DNA of 6,032 bases from a bacterium (GCA_030426875.1 JAUHXI010000092.1:1-6032), one strand, 5' to 3'. Shown: positions 1-5,831, counted from the stretch's first letter. Translations and numbers: made by a program. Notes: generated from the letters alone by a model not told the origin.

Positions 1-248
1 ATCTATGAAAAATGATGGTGCTCGTTAATTTGTTGCTTGTGTCGAAAAAGATATAAAGATACAATAAACAATATATACAATATTTTATTTACAAAACAGT
101 GAGTCAGTGAAAATACCTTAATACTATTTAAATTTTAACATGAGAAAAATAGGCTTACAATCAATAATCACTGAATGCCCCTCTTTAAAGTCACGACACT
201 CAGACACCTCAATGAGCGTGAGTTTGTAATTCATAACCCAGCCAACAT
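1..248. other. AT-rich intergenic stretch, no supported gene
   Basis: This stretch lies downstream of the minus-strand hydrolase gene. It is rich in A and T, and stops interrupt its reading frames. A plus-strand frame ends at a TAA at 26-28 and could be the tail of a gene outside the window, but too few codons remain to tell. An imperfect AT palindrome runs from AATAAA (63-68) to TTTATT (84-89). A weak hairpin with ACTCA/TGAGT arms lies near 198-223, where the hydrolase transcript would end, but it has no convincing T-run. I see no tRNA, repeat array or mobile-element end. Confidence 0.5.
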
Positions 249-1340
249 TTACCCCTCATAAACACCACTATTGACAGCCGCTGACATGGCCTCATATGAT
301 TCTTTAGGGTGTGTAACGATCGCCTCATGTCCCCCACTTGTTTCAATGAGTTTTATTCCAAGGCATTGAGTCAGGGCTTCCGTTTTTTTTGGATCCAAAA
401 CACCATCTTGCATGGCAAGAATAACGGTGATTCGTCTGACATTTCTTGCTATGACCTTGGCATATTCATCACTCCAGGCGAGCCTAAGCACCTTCCGAAC
501 GGAATCCGTGTAACCTCTAGCGCCTGTGCAGTGTTGTTGCATGTCAAGCCTTAGGCGTTTGACTGGGGTTTGACTGCAGGGGTCAGGAATCAGAACTCCA
601 TCATCACCGATCACACTCAAGCAGACATTGCTCAATGAAGCCAATTCACCCACCTCTTTTTTTCGAAGAGCAATGAGGTCTGGTGCGAATGGACCAGTTT
701 TTTCAGCCACCGCACCCCGCCTCAATATTTCGGATGCAACTGATACTTTGCAGGCATATGGGGCTGTTCTTGATGGCAAAAAGACATCGGTGCTTTTTGC
801 ACCCAAAACGGGATCGAATACCACTGCATCTGCCCCTTTAAAGGTGTCACCTGCAAAAATAGCCACGGCTGCTCCTGCAGAATGCCCGATCAACAAAGGA
901 TTTTGTACCCCCTCAAACACATCGTCTAAAAATGGCTTTAATTTATTGGCGATGGACAAGGGGTTGATTTCTCTCTCTTTCAATTTTAGCCCATTGGTCA
1001 TACTTCCGCCAGACAGATCGATGGCGATGAATTTATTTCGCTCCTCCTCCGGCATATTCCAGGCAAATTGAGCCCAAGTTTTAGCATCACTACTCACCCC
1101 ATTAAAAGCTACTGCAGCAACCTCATCTTCACATTGTGGAAGGTGCTCAGGAGTCCCAAATCTAACAAAATCAACTCGGATACCATCGTTCATTGTCTTA
1201 CTACATTCTCTAATCATTAATTTGCCAATCAACTCTCGATTCTTACCTATGTCTCCCATTTTTTGATCACAAGCAGCTACATTCAGACTCAGTGCAAGGC
1301 CAAGGCTGAGCTTTATTCCCCTTGTAAAGCTTCGCATCAT
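249..1340 (-). CDS. Predicted lipoprotein with alpha/beta-hydrolase fold
   Basis: This 363-residue protein looks like a membrane-anchored serine hydrolase of unknown substrate. Residues 1-23 form a lipoprotein signal peptide: basic residues (R3, R7, K10), a hydrophobic core (11-19), then lipobox V-A-A-C with C24 as the lipidated residue. The mature part shows alpha/beta-hydrolase landmarks in order: a strand with FNG (79-81), which suits an oxyanion-hole loop, the strand FIAIDLSGG (104-112), and the nucleophile elbow GHSAG (152-156) with Ser154. The acid is probably Asp312 in MQDGVLDP (Asp316 is the alternative), and the base is His338 in SGGHEA. Seven more cysteines follow C24, so disulfides are possible in an exported protein. 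Asp at +2 would hold a lipoprotein in the inner membrane under the E. coli Lol rule, but that rule may not apply here. The start ATG is doubled (MM) and neither has a clear Shine-Dalgarno site. A promoter at 1369-1398 serves the gene, which appears monocistronic. Esterase, lipase or peptidase activity cannot be distinguished. Confidence 0.78.
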   Translation of the reverse strand: MMRSFTRGIKLSLGLALSLNVAACDQKMGDIGKNRELIGKLMIRECSKTMNDGIRVDFVRFGTPEHLPQCEDEVAAVAFNGVSSDAKTWAQFAWNMPEEERNKFIAIDLSGGSMTNGLKLKEREINPLSIANKLKPFLDDVFEGVQNPLLIGHSAGAAVAIFAGDTFKGADAVVFDPVLGAKSTDVFLPSRTAPYACKVSVASEILRRGAVAEKTGPFAPDLIALRKKEVGELASLSNVCLSVIGDDGVLIPDPCSQTPVKRLRLDMQQHCTGARGYTDSVRKVLRLAWSDEYAKVIARNVRRITVILAMQDGVLDPKKTEALTQCLGIKLIETSGGHEAIVTHPKESYEAMSAAVNSGVYEG

Positions 1341-1368
1341 GACATTGCAATTTATGTGATAATATTGA

Positions 1369-1398
1369 ATTATCGCATTTAAGTGGGTTTCATGTCAA
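1369..1398 (-). promoter_or_regulatory. Sigma70-type promoter for the hydrolase lipoprotein gene
   Basis: Read on the minus strand, a perfect -35 TTGACA (1393-1398) is followed after 18 bases by GATAAT (1369-1374), which matches the -10 consensus at five of six positions. Transcription should start near 1362, giving a leader of roughly 20 bases before the ATG at 1340. The assignment rests on sequence match and position only. Confidence 0.6.
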
Positions 1399-1578
1399 AT
1401 TTTGGGACCGGAATGAAACCCTCTTTTTCTCAACGTGTGAGAATGCGCCATGAGTCAGAGCTTCTATTGGAGGAGCTTGTATTGATTCACTACCGCTAAT
1501 CACCTTGTAGTTAAAATATAATAAGCAATAAAAAATAAAATCCATCAAGTTCATTTTTACTGAACACAAAATTTGTTA

Positions 1579-1607
1579 TTGACCACAATTTGTATACACT
1601 TTAGATT
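1579..1607 (+). promoter_or_regulatory. Candidate promoter of the rsmH-ftsL-alr unit
   Basis: TTGACC (1579-1584) is followed by a 17-base spacer and TAGATT (1602-1607): five of six and four of six matches to the sigma70 elements. The predicted start near 1614 gives a leader of about 120 bases before rsmH. That leader contains the 33-codon ORF and the terminator-like hairpin. A second possible -10 (TATAAT, 1517-1522) lies upstream but has no partner -35 at normal spacing. Confidence 0.5.
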
Positions 1608-1624
1608 AAGTGTGTAAAACAAAA

Positions 1625-1726
1625 ATGAGCGAACAAAAAAACAAAAAAACAGAGGGTTTGTACACGCTTTTTGTACATCATAATATTTTCAAACGCTCCT
1701 CAGGTGCGTTTTTTCCCGTGTCCTAA
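1625..1726 (+). CDS. Possible 33-codon leader ORF before rsmH
   Basis: An ATG at 1625 opens a frame of 33 codons that stops at TAA 1724-1726, six bases before the rsmH start. The peptide begins MSEQKNKKTEG and ends GAFFPVS. It is very basic at the N-terminus because of two tandem CAAAAAAA octamers, and it has no recognisable domain. The terminator-like hairpin at 1691-1714 lies entirely inside the ORF. No good Shine-Dalgarno site precedes it, and rsmH has none either, so translational coupling across the six-base gap is conceivable. It may equally be a chance frame. Confidence 0.2.
   Translation: MSEQKNKKTEGLYTLFVHHNIFKRSSGAFFPVS
1691..1714 (+). terminator. Terminator-like hairpin in the rsmH leader
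   Basis: AAACGC (1691-1696) pairs with GCGTTT (1706-1711). An inner CC/GG pair around a TCA loop extends the stem across a T-T mismatch, and three more T residues follow. This has the form of a short intrinsic terminator, placed about 20 bases before rsmH. Since the best promoter for rsmH lies upstream at 1579-1607, the hairpin would sit in the leader and could attenuate the operon. It could instead end a short transcript from further upstream. Confidence 0.5.
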
Positions 1727-1732
1727 ATTTTT

Positions 1733-2659
1733 ATGCCTGACTTGACCCACATTCCCGTTTTACTTAATGAAACCCTTGATCTTTTAAACCTAACGGCAAA
1801 TACAAACGTGATCGATGGCACCCTTGGTTTGGGTGGCCACAGTGCAGCGATTTTAGAAAAAATCGGCCCCACAGGTCAATTGATGGCCTTTGATCAAGAT
1901 GAGCGAAATTTACAAGAGGCCAAAAAACGTCTCAAGAAATATGAAAACCAGATCACCTTCGTTCATGATAACTTTGAAAATCTGGAAGAGCAGGTTAAAA
2001 AAAATAACTTTCAACCTGATGCCATTTTGCTCGACCTAGGCCTCTCATCCCCTCATATCGAAGAGGCTGAGCGTGGCTTCTCCTTTCAAAAAGATGGACC
2101 ACTGGACATGCGTTTTGACCAACGTAGCAATGTCACAGCTGAAAAAGTGGTGAACAGTTATAGCGAAAAAGATTTGGCTGACATCATCTTTCATTATGGA
2201 GATGAGCGACGGTCTAGACCTATCGCCAAGGCCATCGTCGAGGCGCGGAAGGAAAGTCCCATCACAAGCACAGCTCAATTGGCCCACATCATTGCTGGAG
2301 CTAGCAAAGGCAAGAGTAAAACGCACCCTGCCACTCAAACGTTTCAAGCGTTGAGGATTTATGTGAACCGTGAGCTCGAGGTGCTAGAAAAAGTTTTGGA
2401 ATCGGCTCTGAGAGTCCTTAAAAAAGGAGGCCGTTTGGTCGTTATCTCTTACCATTCATTGGAGGATCGAATGGTGAAACGCTTCTTTAAAGACCAGGTT
2501 AAAAATTGTATTTGCCCCCAGGAAATTCTTATCTGTCAATGTAATTTTGAAAAAACCCTTTATATCTTAACCAGGAAGCCTATAATACCTAACAGGTTAG
2601 AGGCATCCGCTAATCCCCGGTCTCGCAGTGCGAAACTCAGGGGAGCCGAGCGACTATGA
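1733..2659 (+). CDS. rsmH: 16S rRNA (cytosine(1402)-N4)-methyltransferase
   Basis: RsmH (older name MraW) uses S-adenosylmethionine to methylate N4 of C1402 in the 16S rRNA decoding centre. The 308 residues match the usual family length and carry all its signatures: HIPVLLNETLDLL (6-18), SAM-binding DGTLGLGGHS (28-37), acidic FDQDE (53-57), LLDLGLSSP (99-107) with the downstream RGFSF...GPLDMRFD block (114-129), ERRSRPIAKAIV (158-169), THPATQTFQALRIYVNREL (197-215), VISYHSLEDRMVKRFF (237-252), and the terminal NPRSRSAKLRGAE (294-306). The CIC...CQC pairs (259-261 and 268-270) fall in a segment that is often cysteine-rich in this family. The start gives a normal N-terminus, but only T-rich sequence precedes the ATG, so there is no Shine-Dalgarno site. 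The stop overlaps the next gene by four bases (ATGA), which indicates coupled translation. The gene is typical of the front of the division and cell-wall cluster, but no mraZ is seen upstream. Confidence 0.98.
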   Translation: MPDLTHIPVLLNETLDLLNLTANTNVIDGTLGLGGHSAAILEKIGPTGQLMAFDQDERNLQEAKKRLKKYENQITFVHDNFENLEEQVKKNNFQPDAILLDLGLSSPHIEEAERGFSFQKDGPLDMRFDQRSNVTAEKVVNSYSEKDLADIIFHYGDERRSRPIAKAIVEARKESPITSTAQLAHIIAGASKGKSKTHPATQTFQALRIYVNRELEVLEKVLESALRVLKKGGRLVVISYHSLEDRMVKRFFKDQVKNCICPQEILICQCNFEKTLYILTRKPIIPNRLEASANPRSRSAKLRGAERL

Positions 2660-3045
2660 TAAATCTCAACTCACCAATACAAACACACAAATACATGGCT
2701 TCAGCTTTATTTATTGAGCATAAAACTCGCAAATCCGTGCGTAAAAAGACCCTTTCGCAAACGATTGAATTTGGTACCACTTCCCTCACTTTTTTGACGA
2801 TCGTTCTTGTGGCTGTTGTCAGCCTGGCATACCTGGCTCACACCAACAAGAGTGCCAACCTTGGTTCTGAGCTTAGAGATTTAGAGGCTCAGCGCACCGC
2901 ACTGATTTCAAGCATACAAGATTATGACATGGCCATTGCCAGTGCCACCTCTCTTGCAGAATTGGATCCAAAGGTTGAGACCATGATTGCTGCAGAAAAC
3001 CCACTACATATCAACAGCACTTCAGCAGTCGCTTCGTTGGATTAG
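2656..3045 (+). CDS. Small bitopic membrane protein, FtsL-like
   Basis: This 129-residue protein is probably the cell-division protein FtsL or an equivalent of the FtsL/DivIC type, which bridges and stabilises divisome components. Sequence identity in this family is low, so the call rests on architecture and position. A basic cytoplasmic segment (KTRKSVRKK, 23-31) precedes a single membrane helix at about 42-62. A predicted extracytoplasmic helix follows (about 66-95) with heptad-like spacing in LGSELRDLEAQRTALISSI, as in FtsL coiled coils. The LAELDPKVETM stretch (100-110) resembles the short conserved segment after the FtsL coiled coil. Its ATG overlaps the rsmH stop, exactly where ftsL sits in many genomes. 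A purine-rich AGGGGAG (2639-2645) lies ten bases before the start and supports it. A second in-frame Met at residue 14 is a weaker alternative. The next gene is alr rather than the usual ftsI-type penicillin-binding protein. Confidence 0.65.
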   Translation: MINLNSPIQTHKYMASALFIEHKTRKSVRKKTLSQTIEFGTTSLTFLTIVLVAVVSLAYLAHTNKSANLGSELRDLEAQRTALISSIQDYDMAIASATSLAELDPKVETMIAAENPLHINSTSAVASLD

Positions 3046-3069
3046 CCCATTCAAATAGGAACCCTCATC

Positions 3070-4194
3070 ATGGCATTAAACTGGCTCACTATCTCAAGGC
3101 AGGCTTTGGGGCAGAATATCCAGGCTTTTCGTGATCACCTGAGCCACCAGGTGGCTTTGGCTGTGGCCGTTAAGGGGAATGCGTATGGTCATGGACTCAT
3201 GGAGACAGCGAGAGTTTTTGTGGAGGCTGGGGTTGACTACCTGTGTGTGAATGCGATTTATGAGGCTCGATCACTCAGAAAGGCAGGCATCACTTCTCCT
3301 ATTTTAGTGATGGGCTATGTGCCGGAGGAGCGTTTGAATGAAATAGTGGAATTGGAATGTGATTTAGTGGTTTATCGTTTAGAAATCCTCGAGGCTTTGG
3401 GGCGATTGAAAAAAGTGGTGAACGTTCATCTAAAAATTGAGACGGGAAATCACCGTCAAGGTATTTTGATGGAAGATTTGCCTGATTTTATTGAGGTCAT
3501 TAAAGCCTGTAAAAACTTGAAATTGAGAGGGATTTCGACTCATTTTTCGAATGTTGAGGAGGGTGAAGCGGGTCAAAATTATGCTGATTTTCAGCTAAAA
3601 AAATTTAAAAAAGCCATTCAAATGGTGGATAGGAGCGGTTTGAAGCCTGATTTTAAACACTGTGCCAACACGGCGGCGACTGTATTGATACCAGGAACCC
3701 ATTATAATTTTGTGCGCGTGGGCATTGGGGCTTATGGCTTGTGGCCAAGTGACAAGGTTAAGGAGTTGGCTGATAAATCTGGAAAAAGGATGGACCTATC
3801 CCCTGCCCTGTCTTGGAGGACGAGGGTGGCTCAACTAAAAGTGGTTGAGAAGGGGGCTTTGATTGGCTATGACTGCACCTACAAAATGCCTACTGATGGT
3901 TTGATTGCGGTGTTGCCGGTGGGTTATTATGATGGGTTCCCTCGAGCACTAAGCAATGTGGGGGAGGTGTTGATTCGAGGAAAGCGGGCGCCTATTAGAG
4001 GGAGGGTGTGCATGAATATGCTGATGGTGGAGGTGACGGGTGTTCGAGGTGTGACGGTGGAGGATGAGGTGGTTTTGATTGGTAGGCAGGGGAAAGATGA
4101 GATCACGGTGGAGGAACTGGCAGCGCATTGTAATACGATCAATTATGAGCTGGTGACACGGATCAATGAGCGAATTGAACGCCGGCTGGCTTGA
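3070..4194 (+). CDS. alr: Alanine racemase, PLP-dependent
   Basis: Alr interconverts L- and D-alanine in the cytoplasm and so supplies D-alanine for peptidoglycan. The 374 residues are full length for the family. The PLP-binding lysine is K35 in AVKGNAYGHG (33-42). Other landmarks are KIETGNHRQGI (122-132) with the conserved Arg129, STHFSNVEE (156-164), HCANTAA (197-203), RVGIGAYGLWPS (216-227) whose arginine contacts the PLP ring nitrogen, IGYDCTY (265-271) with Tyr267 as the likely second catalytic base, VGYYDGFPR (284-292), GRVCMNMLMVEV (311-322) and TINYELVTRI (356-365). Gly36 and Asn316 differ from the most common Ala and Asp, but the active site looks intact. AGGA (3057-3060) lies nine bases upstream and fixes the start. 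The gene follows the ftsL-like gene after 24 bases, so it is probably cotranscribed with it, and a hairpin six bases past the stop ends the unit. Its coding strand becomes strikingly G-rich towards the 3' end, unlike rsmH and the ftsL-like gene. Confidence 0.97.
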   Translation: MALNWLTISRQALGQNIQAFRDHLSHQVALAVAVKGNAYGHGLMETARVFVEAGVDYLCVNAIYEARSLRKAGITSPILVMGYVPEERLNEIVELECDLVVYRLEILEALGRLKKVVNVHLKIETGNHRQGILMEDLPDFIEVIKACKNLKLRGISTHFSNVEEGEAGQNYADFQLKKFKKAIQMVDRSGLKPDFKHCANTAATVLIPGTHYNFVRVGIGAYGLWPSDKVKELADKSGKRMDLSPALSWRTRVAQLKVVEKGALIGYDCTYKMPTDGLIAVLPVGYYDGFPRALSNVGEVLIRGKRAPIRGRVCMNMLMVEVTGVRGVTVEDEVVLIGRQGKDEITVEELAAHCNTINYELVTRINERIERRLA

Positions 4195-4199
4195 TTAAA

Positions 4200-4233
4200 A
4201 AATGAGAGTGGGTCTGAGACCGCACTCTCATTT
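4200..4233. terminator. Bidirectional terminator between convergent genes
   Basis: AAATGAGAGTG (4200-4210) pairs perfectly with CACTCTCATTT (4223-4233). GGTC/GACC (4211-4214 and 4218-4221) extends the stem over a TGA loop with one bulged G at 4222. On the minus strand the stem runs into six T residues (A-run at 4197-4202), an excellent intrinsic terminator for the lipoprotein gene that ends at 4258. On the plus strand it follows the alr stop by five bases, with a weaker T tail (TTT, then mixed sequence). It separates two convergent transcripts within a 63-base gap. Confidence 0.88.
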
Positions 4234-4257
4234 GCGAATGATTTGACGCTGGATGCT

Positions 4258-5286
4258 TTAATCGAGACAGTAAGTGCCTGCCATAGAGCCCTCAAGGCCC
4301 CATCCTTCATCCCAAGGCCTATCAAGTTTAATACATGGAGAGCAATCAACCGTGGCTTCACCAATTAAAACGCCTTCTGAATCTTCAGGGTCGCTTTCGA
4401 ATTTAGCAATCTGACCATTGAGGTAGGTTGCACCTAAATTTAAAACATTGGGGAAAAGTGATTTAAATGGTGAGTCTGGTTCAACCACTTCAATCTCTTC
4501 AGCCTCTTCACAAGCATCTACCCCTTGAGCAATGGCCTTTTCAAATGTTGCTCTATAAGGTGAACAAGAAACCTCCTGATAGCCAGTTAGAACAAGCTTT
4601 TTTTTGATTGGACCCGACTCAACATCTTTTTCCTCAATGTCACCTTCAAAACAATGATCCAAGGTTCCATCAGGACGAGTTTTTTGTGTAAAATTCAAGG
4701 CTGGATCAAGAATTGAAAGAGGAACGGAGCCATCAATTAAAACAGTGACCCCTTCACCCACAGTATACCCTCGTGAAATCACAGCTAAATTTTTAGCAGG
4801 TTCCGTTGTACCAAATCTATAATCCAATCTAAAGGTATTAGTGGAATTTGCACCAGCAACTGGTGCGGAAACACCCTCTTCGCCCAATCCCCCATCTTCT
4901 AAACAAGCTCTTAATTCACGAGCATTTTTAATAGCTATATTGTGTCGACTTAAATCACGAACAATATAACCTACCTCTAAAGAATCCTTCTCCTGCACCA
5001 CATTTTTATTATCCTCTAGCAATTGAGCATTGGCTTCGAGGAGCTCAGTATTATTCTTGGCAAGTTCGTCAGCAGTTATTTTTAATGCTTTAGATCGATA
5101 ATGTTTAATAAGAGTGGCTGGAGAAGAACTTGCTTCTTCCGAGGGGCAGCCAGACAATCCAATGACAGCAGCAAGAGCAGCAACAGCGGCAATAGGAGCG
5201 CCAATGGCCCATACCTTGGGACTCTTTGCATAATTACTTAAACGACTCATAATTGGAGCTGGCCCTGAACTAGGTGATCCTGCCAT
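4258..5286 (-). CDS. Hypothetical lipoprotein with coiled-coil segment
   Basis: I do not recognise a family for this protein. It is 342 residues from the ATG at 5286; the frame also opens 15 bases earlier at a TTG (5299-5301), and another in-frame ATG lies 36 bases downstream of 5286. Numbering from 5286, a hydrophobic, alanine-rich stretch (about 24-43) ends in a perfect lipobox L-S-G-C with Cys47. The long N-terminal extension hints that the downstream ATG (residue 13) could be the true start, which would give a 34-residue signal peptide. After lipidation comes a serine-rich linker, then a predicted coiled coil at about 65-105, including ELLEANAQLLEDN. A beta-rich acidic domain follows, containing seven cysteines, among them a C-x-x-C (DCSPC, 314-318) and one near the C-terminus (TYCLD). 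This suits an exported, disulfide-stabilised surface protein. No start has a clear Shine-Dalgarno site. It has its own promoter at 5316-5344 and ends at the shared terminator. Confidence 0.72.
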   Translation of the reverse strand: MAGSPSSGPAPIMSRLSNYAKSPKVWAIGAPIAAVAALAAVIGLSGCPSEEASSSPATLIKHYRSKALKITADELAKNNTELLEANAQLLEDNKNVVQEKDSLEVGYIVRDLSRHNIAIKNARELRACLEDGGLGEEGVSAPVAGANSTNTFRLDYRFGTTEPAKNLAVISRGYTVGEGVTVLIDGSVPLSILDPALNFTQKTRPDGTLDHCFEGDIEEKDVESGPIKKKLVLTGYQEVSCSPYRATFEKAIAQGVDACEEAEEIEVVEPDSPFKSLFPNVLNLGATYLNGQIAKFESDPEDSEGVLIGEATVDCSPCIKLDRPWDEGWGLEGSMAGTYCLD

Positions 5287-5315
5287 AATGTTTAAATTCA
5301 AAAAATAAGGAGGTC

Positions 5316-5344
5316 ACTATATACCGCCTAATTAATTGTGTCAA
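5316..5344 (-). promoter_or_regulatory. Near-consensus promoter for the hypothetical lipoprotein
   Basis: On the minus strand a perfect TTGACA (5339-5344) is followed by a 17-base spacer and TATAGT (5316-5321), five of six matches to the -10 consensus. This is the strongest promoter in the window by sequence. It starts just after the ybeY stop at 5352, so the lipoprotein gene can be expressed independently of ybeY. The predicted start near 5309 leaves about eight bases before the TTG start, 23 before the first ATG, or about 59 before the second, which argues against the TTG. Confidence 0.7.
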
Positions 5345-5351
5345 GCTTTTT

Positions 5352-5795
5352 TCAATGAAGGAATTCTCCGGCTATCTTGCCCAAAATTGCCTGCTCCACC
5401 GCAAACATCTTTTTGTAGTCCGCATCCTCCACATGATCGTAGCCATGCACATGTAAAATTCCATGCACAATCAACTTAGCCAACTCCTCAGGACGAGACA
5501 GCTGATGCTCCACCGACTGCCGCTCTGCCGTCTCCACGCTCACATAAATTTCCCCCAGCAACTCCTCATTAGAATCAAGCCCATCCTCATTTTCGTAGTT
5601 GAAGGACAACACATCCGTCGGCTTATCCTTGCCTCGGTAAGCCTTATTTAAAGCATGAATGTACTCATCATTCACAAACACCACATTCAAAATACCAGGC
5701 CTCACCTCAATCTGACCCCTCAACTTAACAACAAAGGCATCAAAAAAACTAATATCAATCGAAAACCCTTCAGCATTGAGATAGGCGACTTCCAT
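5352..5795 (-). CDS. ybeY: Endoribonuclease / rRNA maturation factor YbeY
   Basis: YbeY is a small zinc protein of the UPF0054 family, needed in many bacteria for 16S rRNA 3'-end maturation and 70S ribosome quality control; it acts in the cytoplasm. The 147 residues match the usual length. The defining metal-binding motif HGILHVHGYDH (111-121) supplies His111, His115 and His121. Other conserved blocks are VNDEYIHALNKAYRGKDKPTDVLSF (41-65 in the protein), including Arg54, and the LLGEIYVSVETA strand (79-90). The start at 5795 gives a normal N-terminus (MEVAYLN). It has no clear Shine-Dalgarno site, and an extended -10 promoter lies just upstream. phoH, a common partner of ybeY, is not next to it here: the upstream side is non-coding and the downstream gene has its own promoter. 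Confidence 0.97.
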   Translation of the reverse strand: MEVAYLNAEGFSIDISFFDAFVVKLRGQIEVRPGILNVVFVNDEYIHALNKAYRGKDKPTDVLSFNYENEDGLDSNEELLGEIYVSVETAERQSVEHQLSRPEELAKLIVHGILHVHGYDHVEDADYKKMFAVEQAILGKIAGEFLH

Positions 5796-5822
5796 TTCGT
5801 GTATTTTTTAAGGCTCAGCTTG

Positions 5823-5831
5823 ATTATAGCA
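5823..5831 (-). promoter_or_regulatory. Extended -10 promoter for ybeY
   Basis: The minus strand reads TGCTATAAT, a perfect extended -10 (TGnTATAAT), with no convincing -35 at 17 bases. Extended -10 promoters can work without a good -35. The predicted start near 5816 gives a leader of about 20 bases before the ybeY ATG. Confidence 0.6.

Noticed and set aside
63..89. AT-rich palindrome as a terminator or origin element
   Set aside because: The pairing is imperfect and nearly all A-T in an AT-rich region, so chance is sufficient, and there are no DnaA-box-like repeats.
309..554. Plus-strand open frame opposite the hydrolase gene
   Set aside because: It lies wholly antisense to a gene with a signal peptide, lipobox and catalytic motifs, and its product shows no domain.
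628..1071. 147-codon plus-strand frame opposite the hydrolase gene
   Set aside because: It is a shadow of the hydrolase coding region; the translation has no recognisable motif and no ribosome site.
2045..2347. Minus-strand frame inside rsmH
   Set aside because: It is antisense to highly conserved RsmH motifs, so coding on the plus strand explains the open frame.
3927..4364. Two minus-strand frames over the alr end and the convergent gap
   Set aside because: One is antisense to alr; the other crosses the strong terminator and overlaps the lipoprotein gene out of frame.
5307..5314. Perfect AAGGAGGT Shine-Dalgarno word on the plus strand
   Set aside because: No ATG, GTG or TTG follows at usable distance in an open frame, and the site lies in the promoter/leader of the minus-strand lipoprotein gene.
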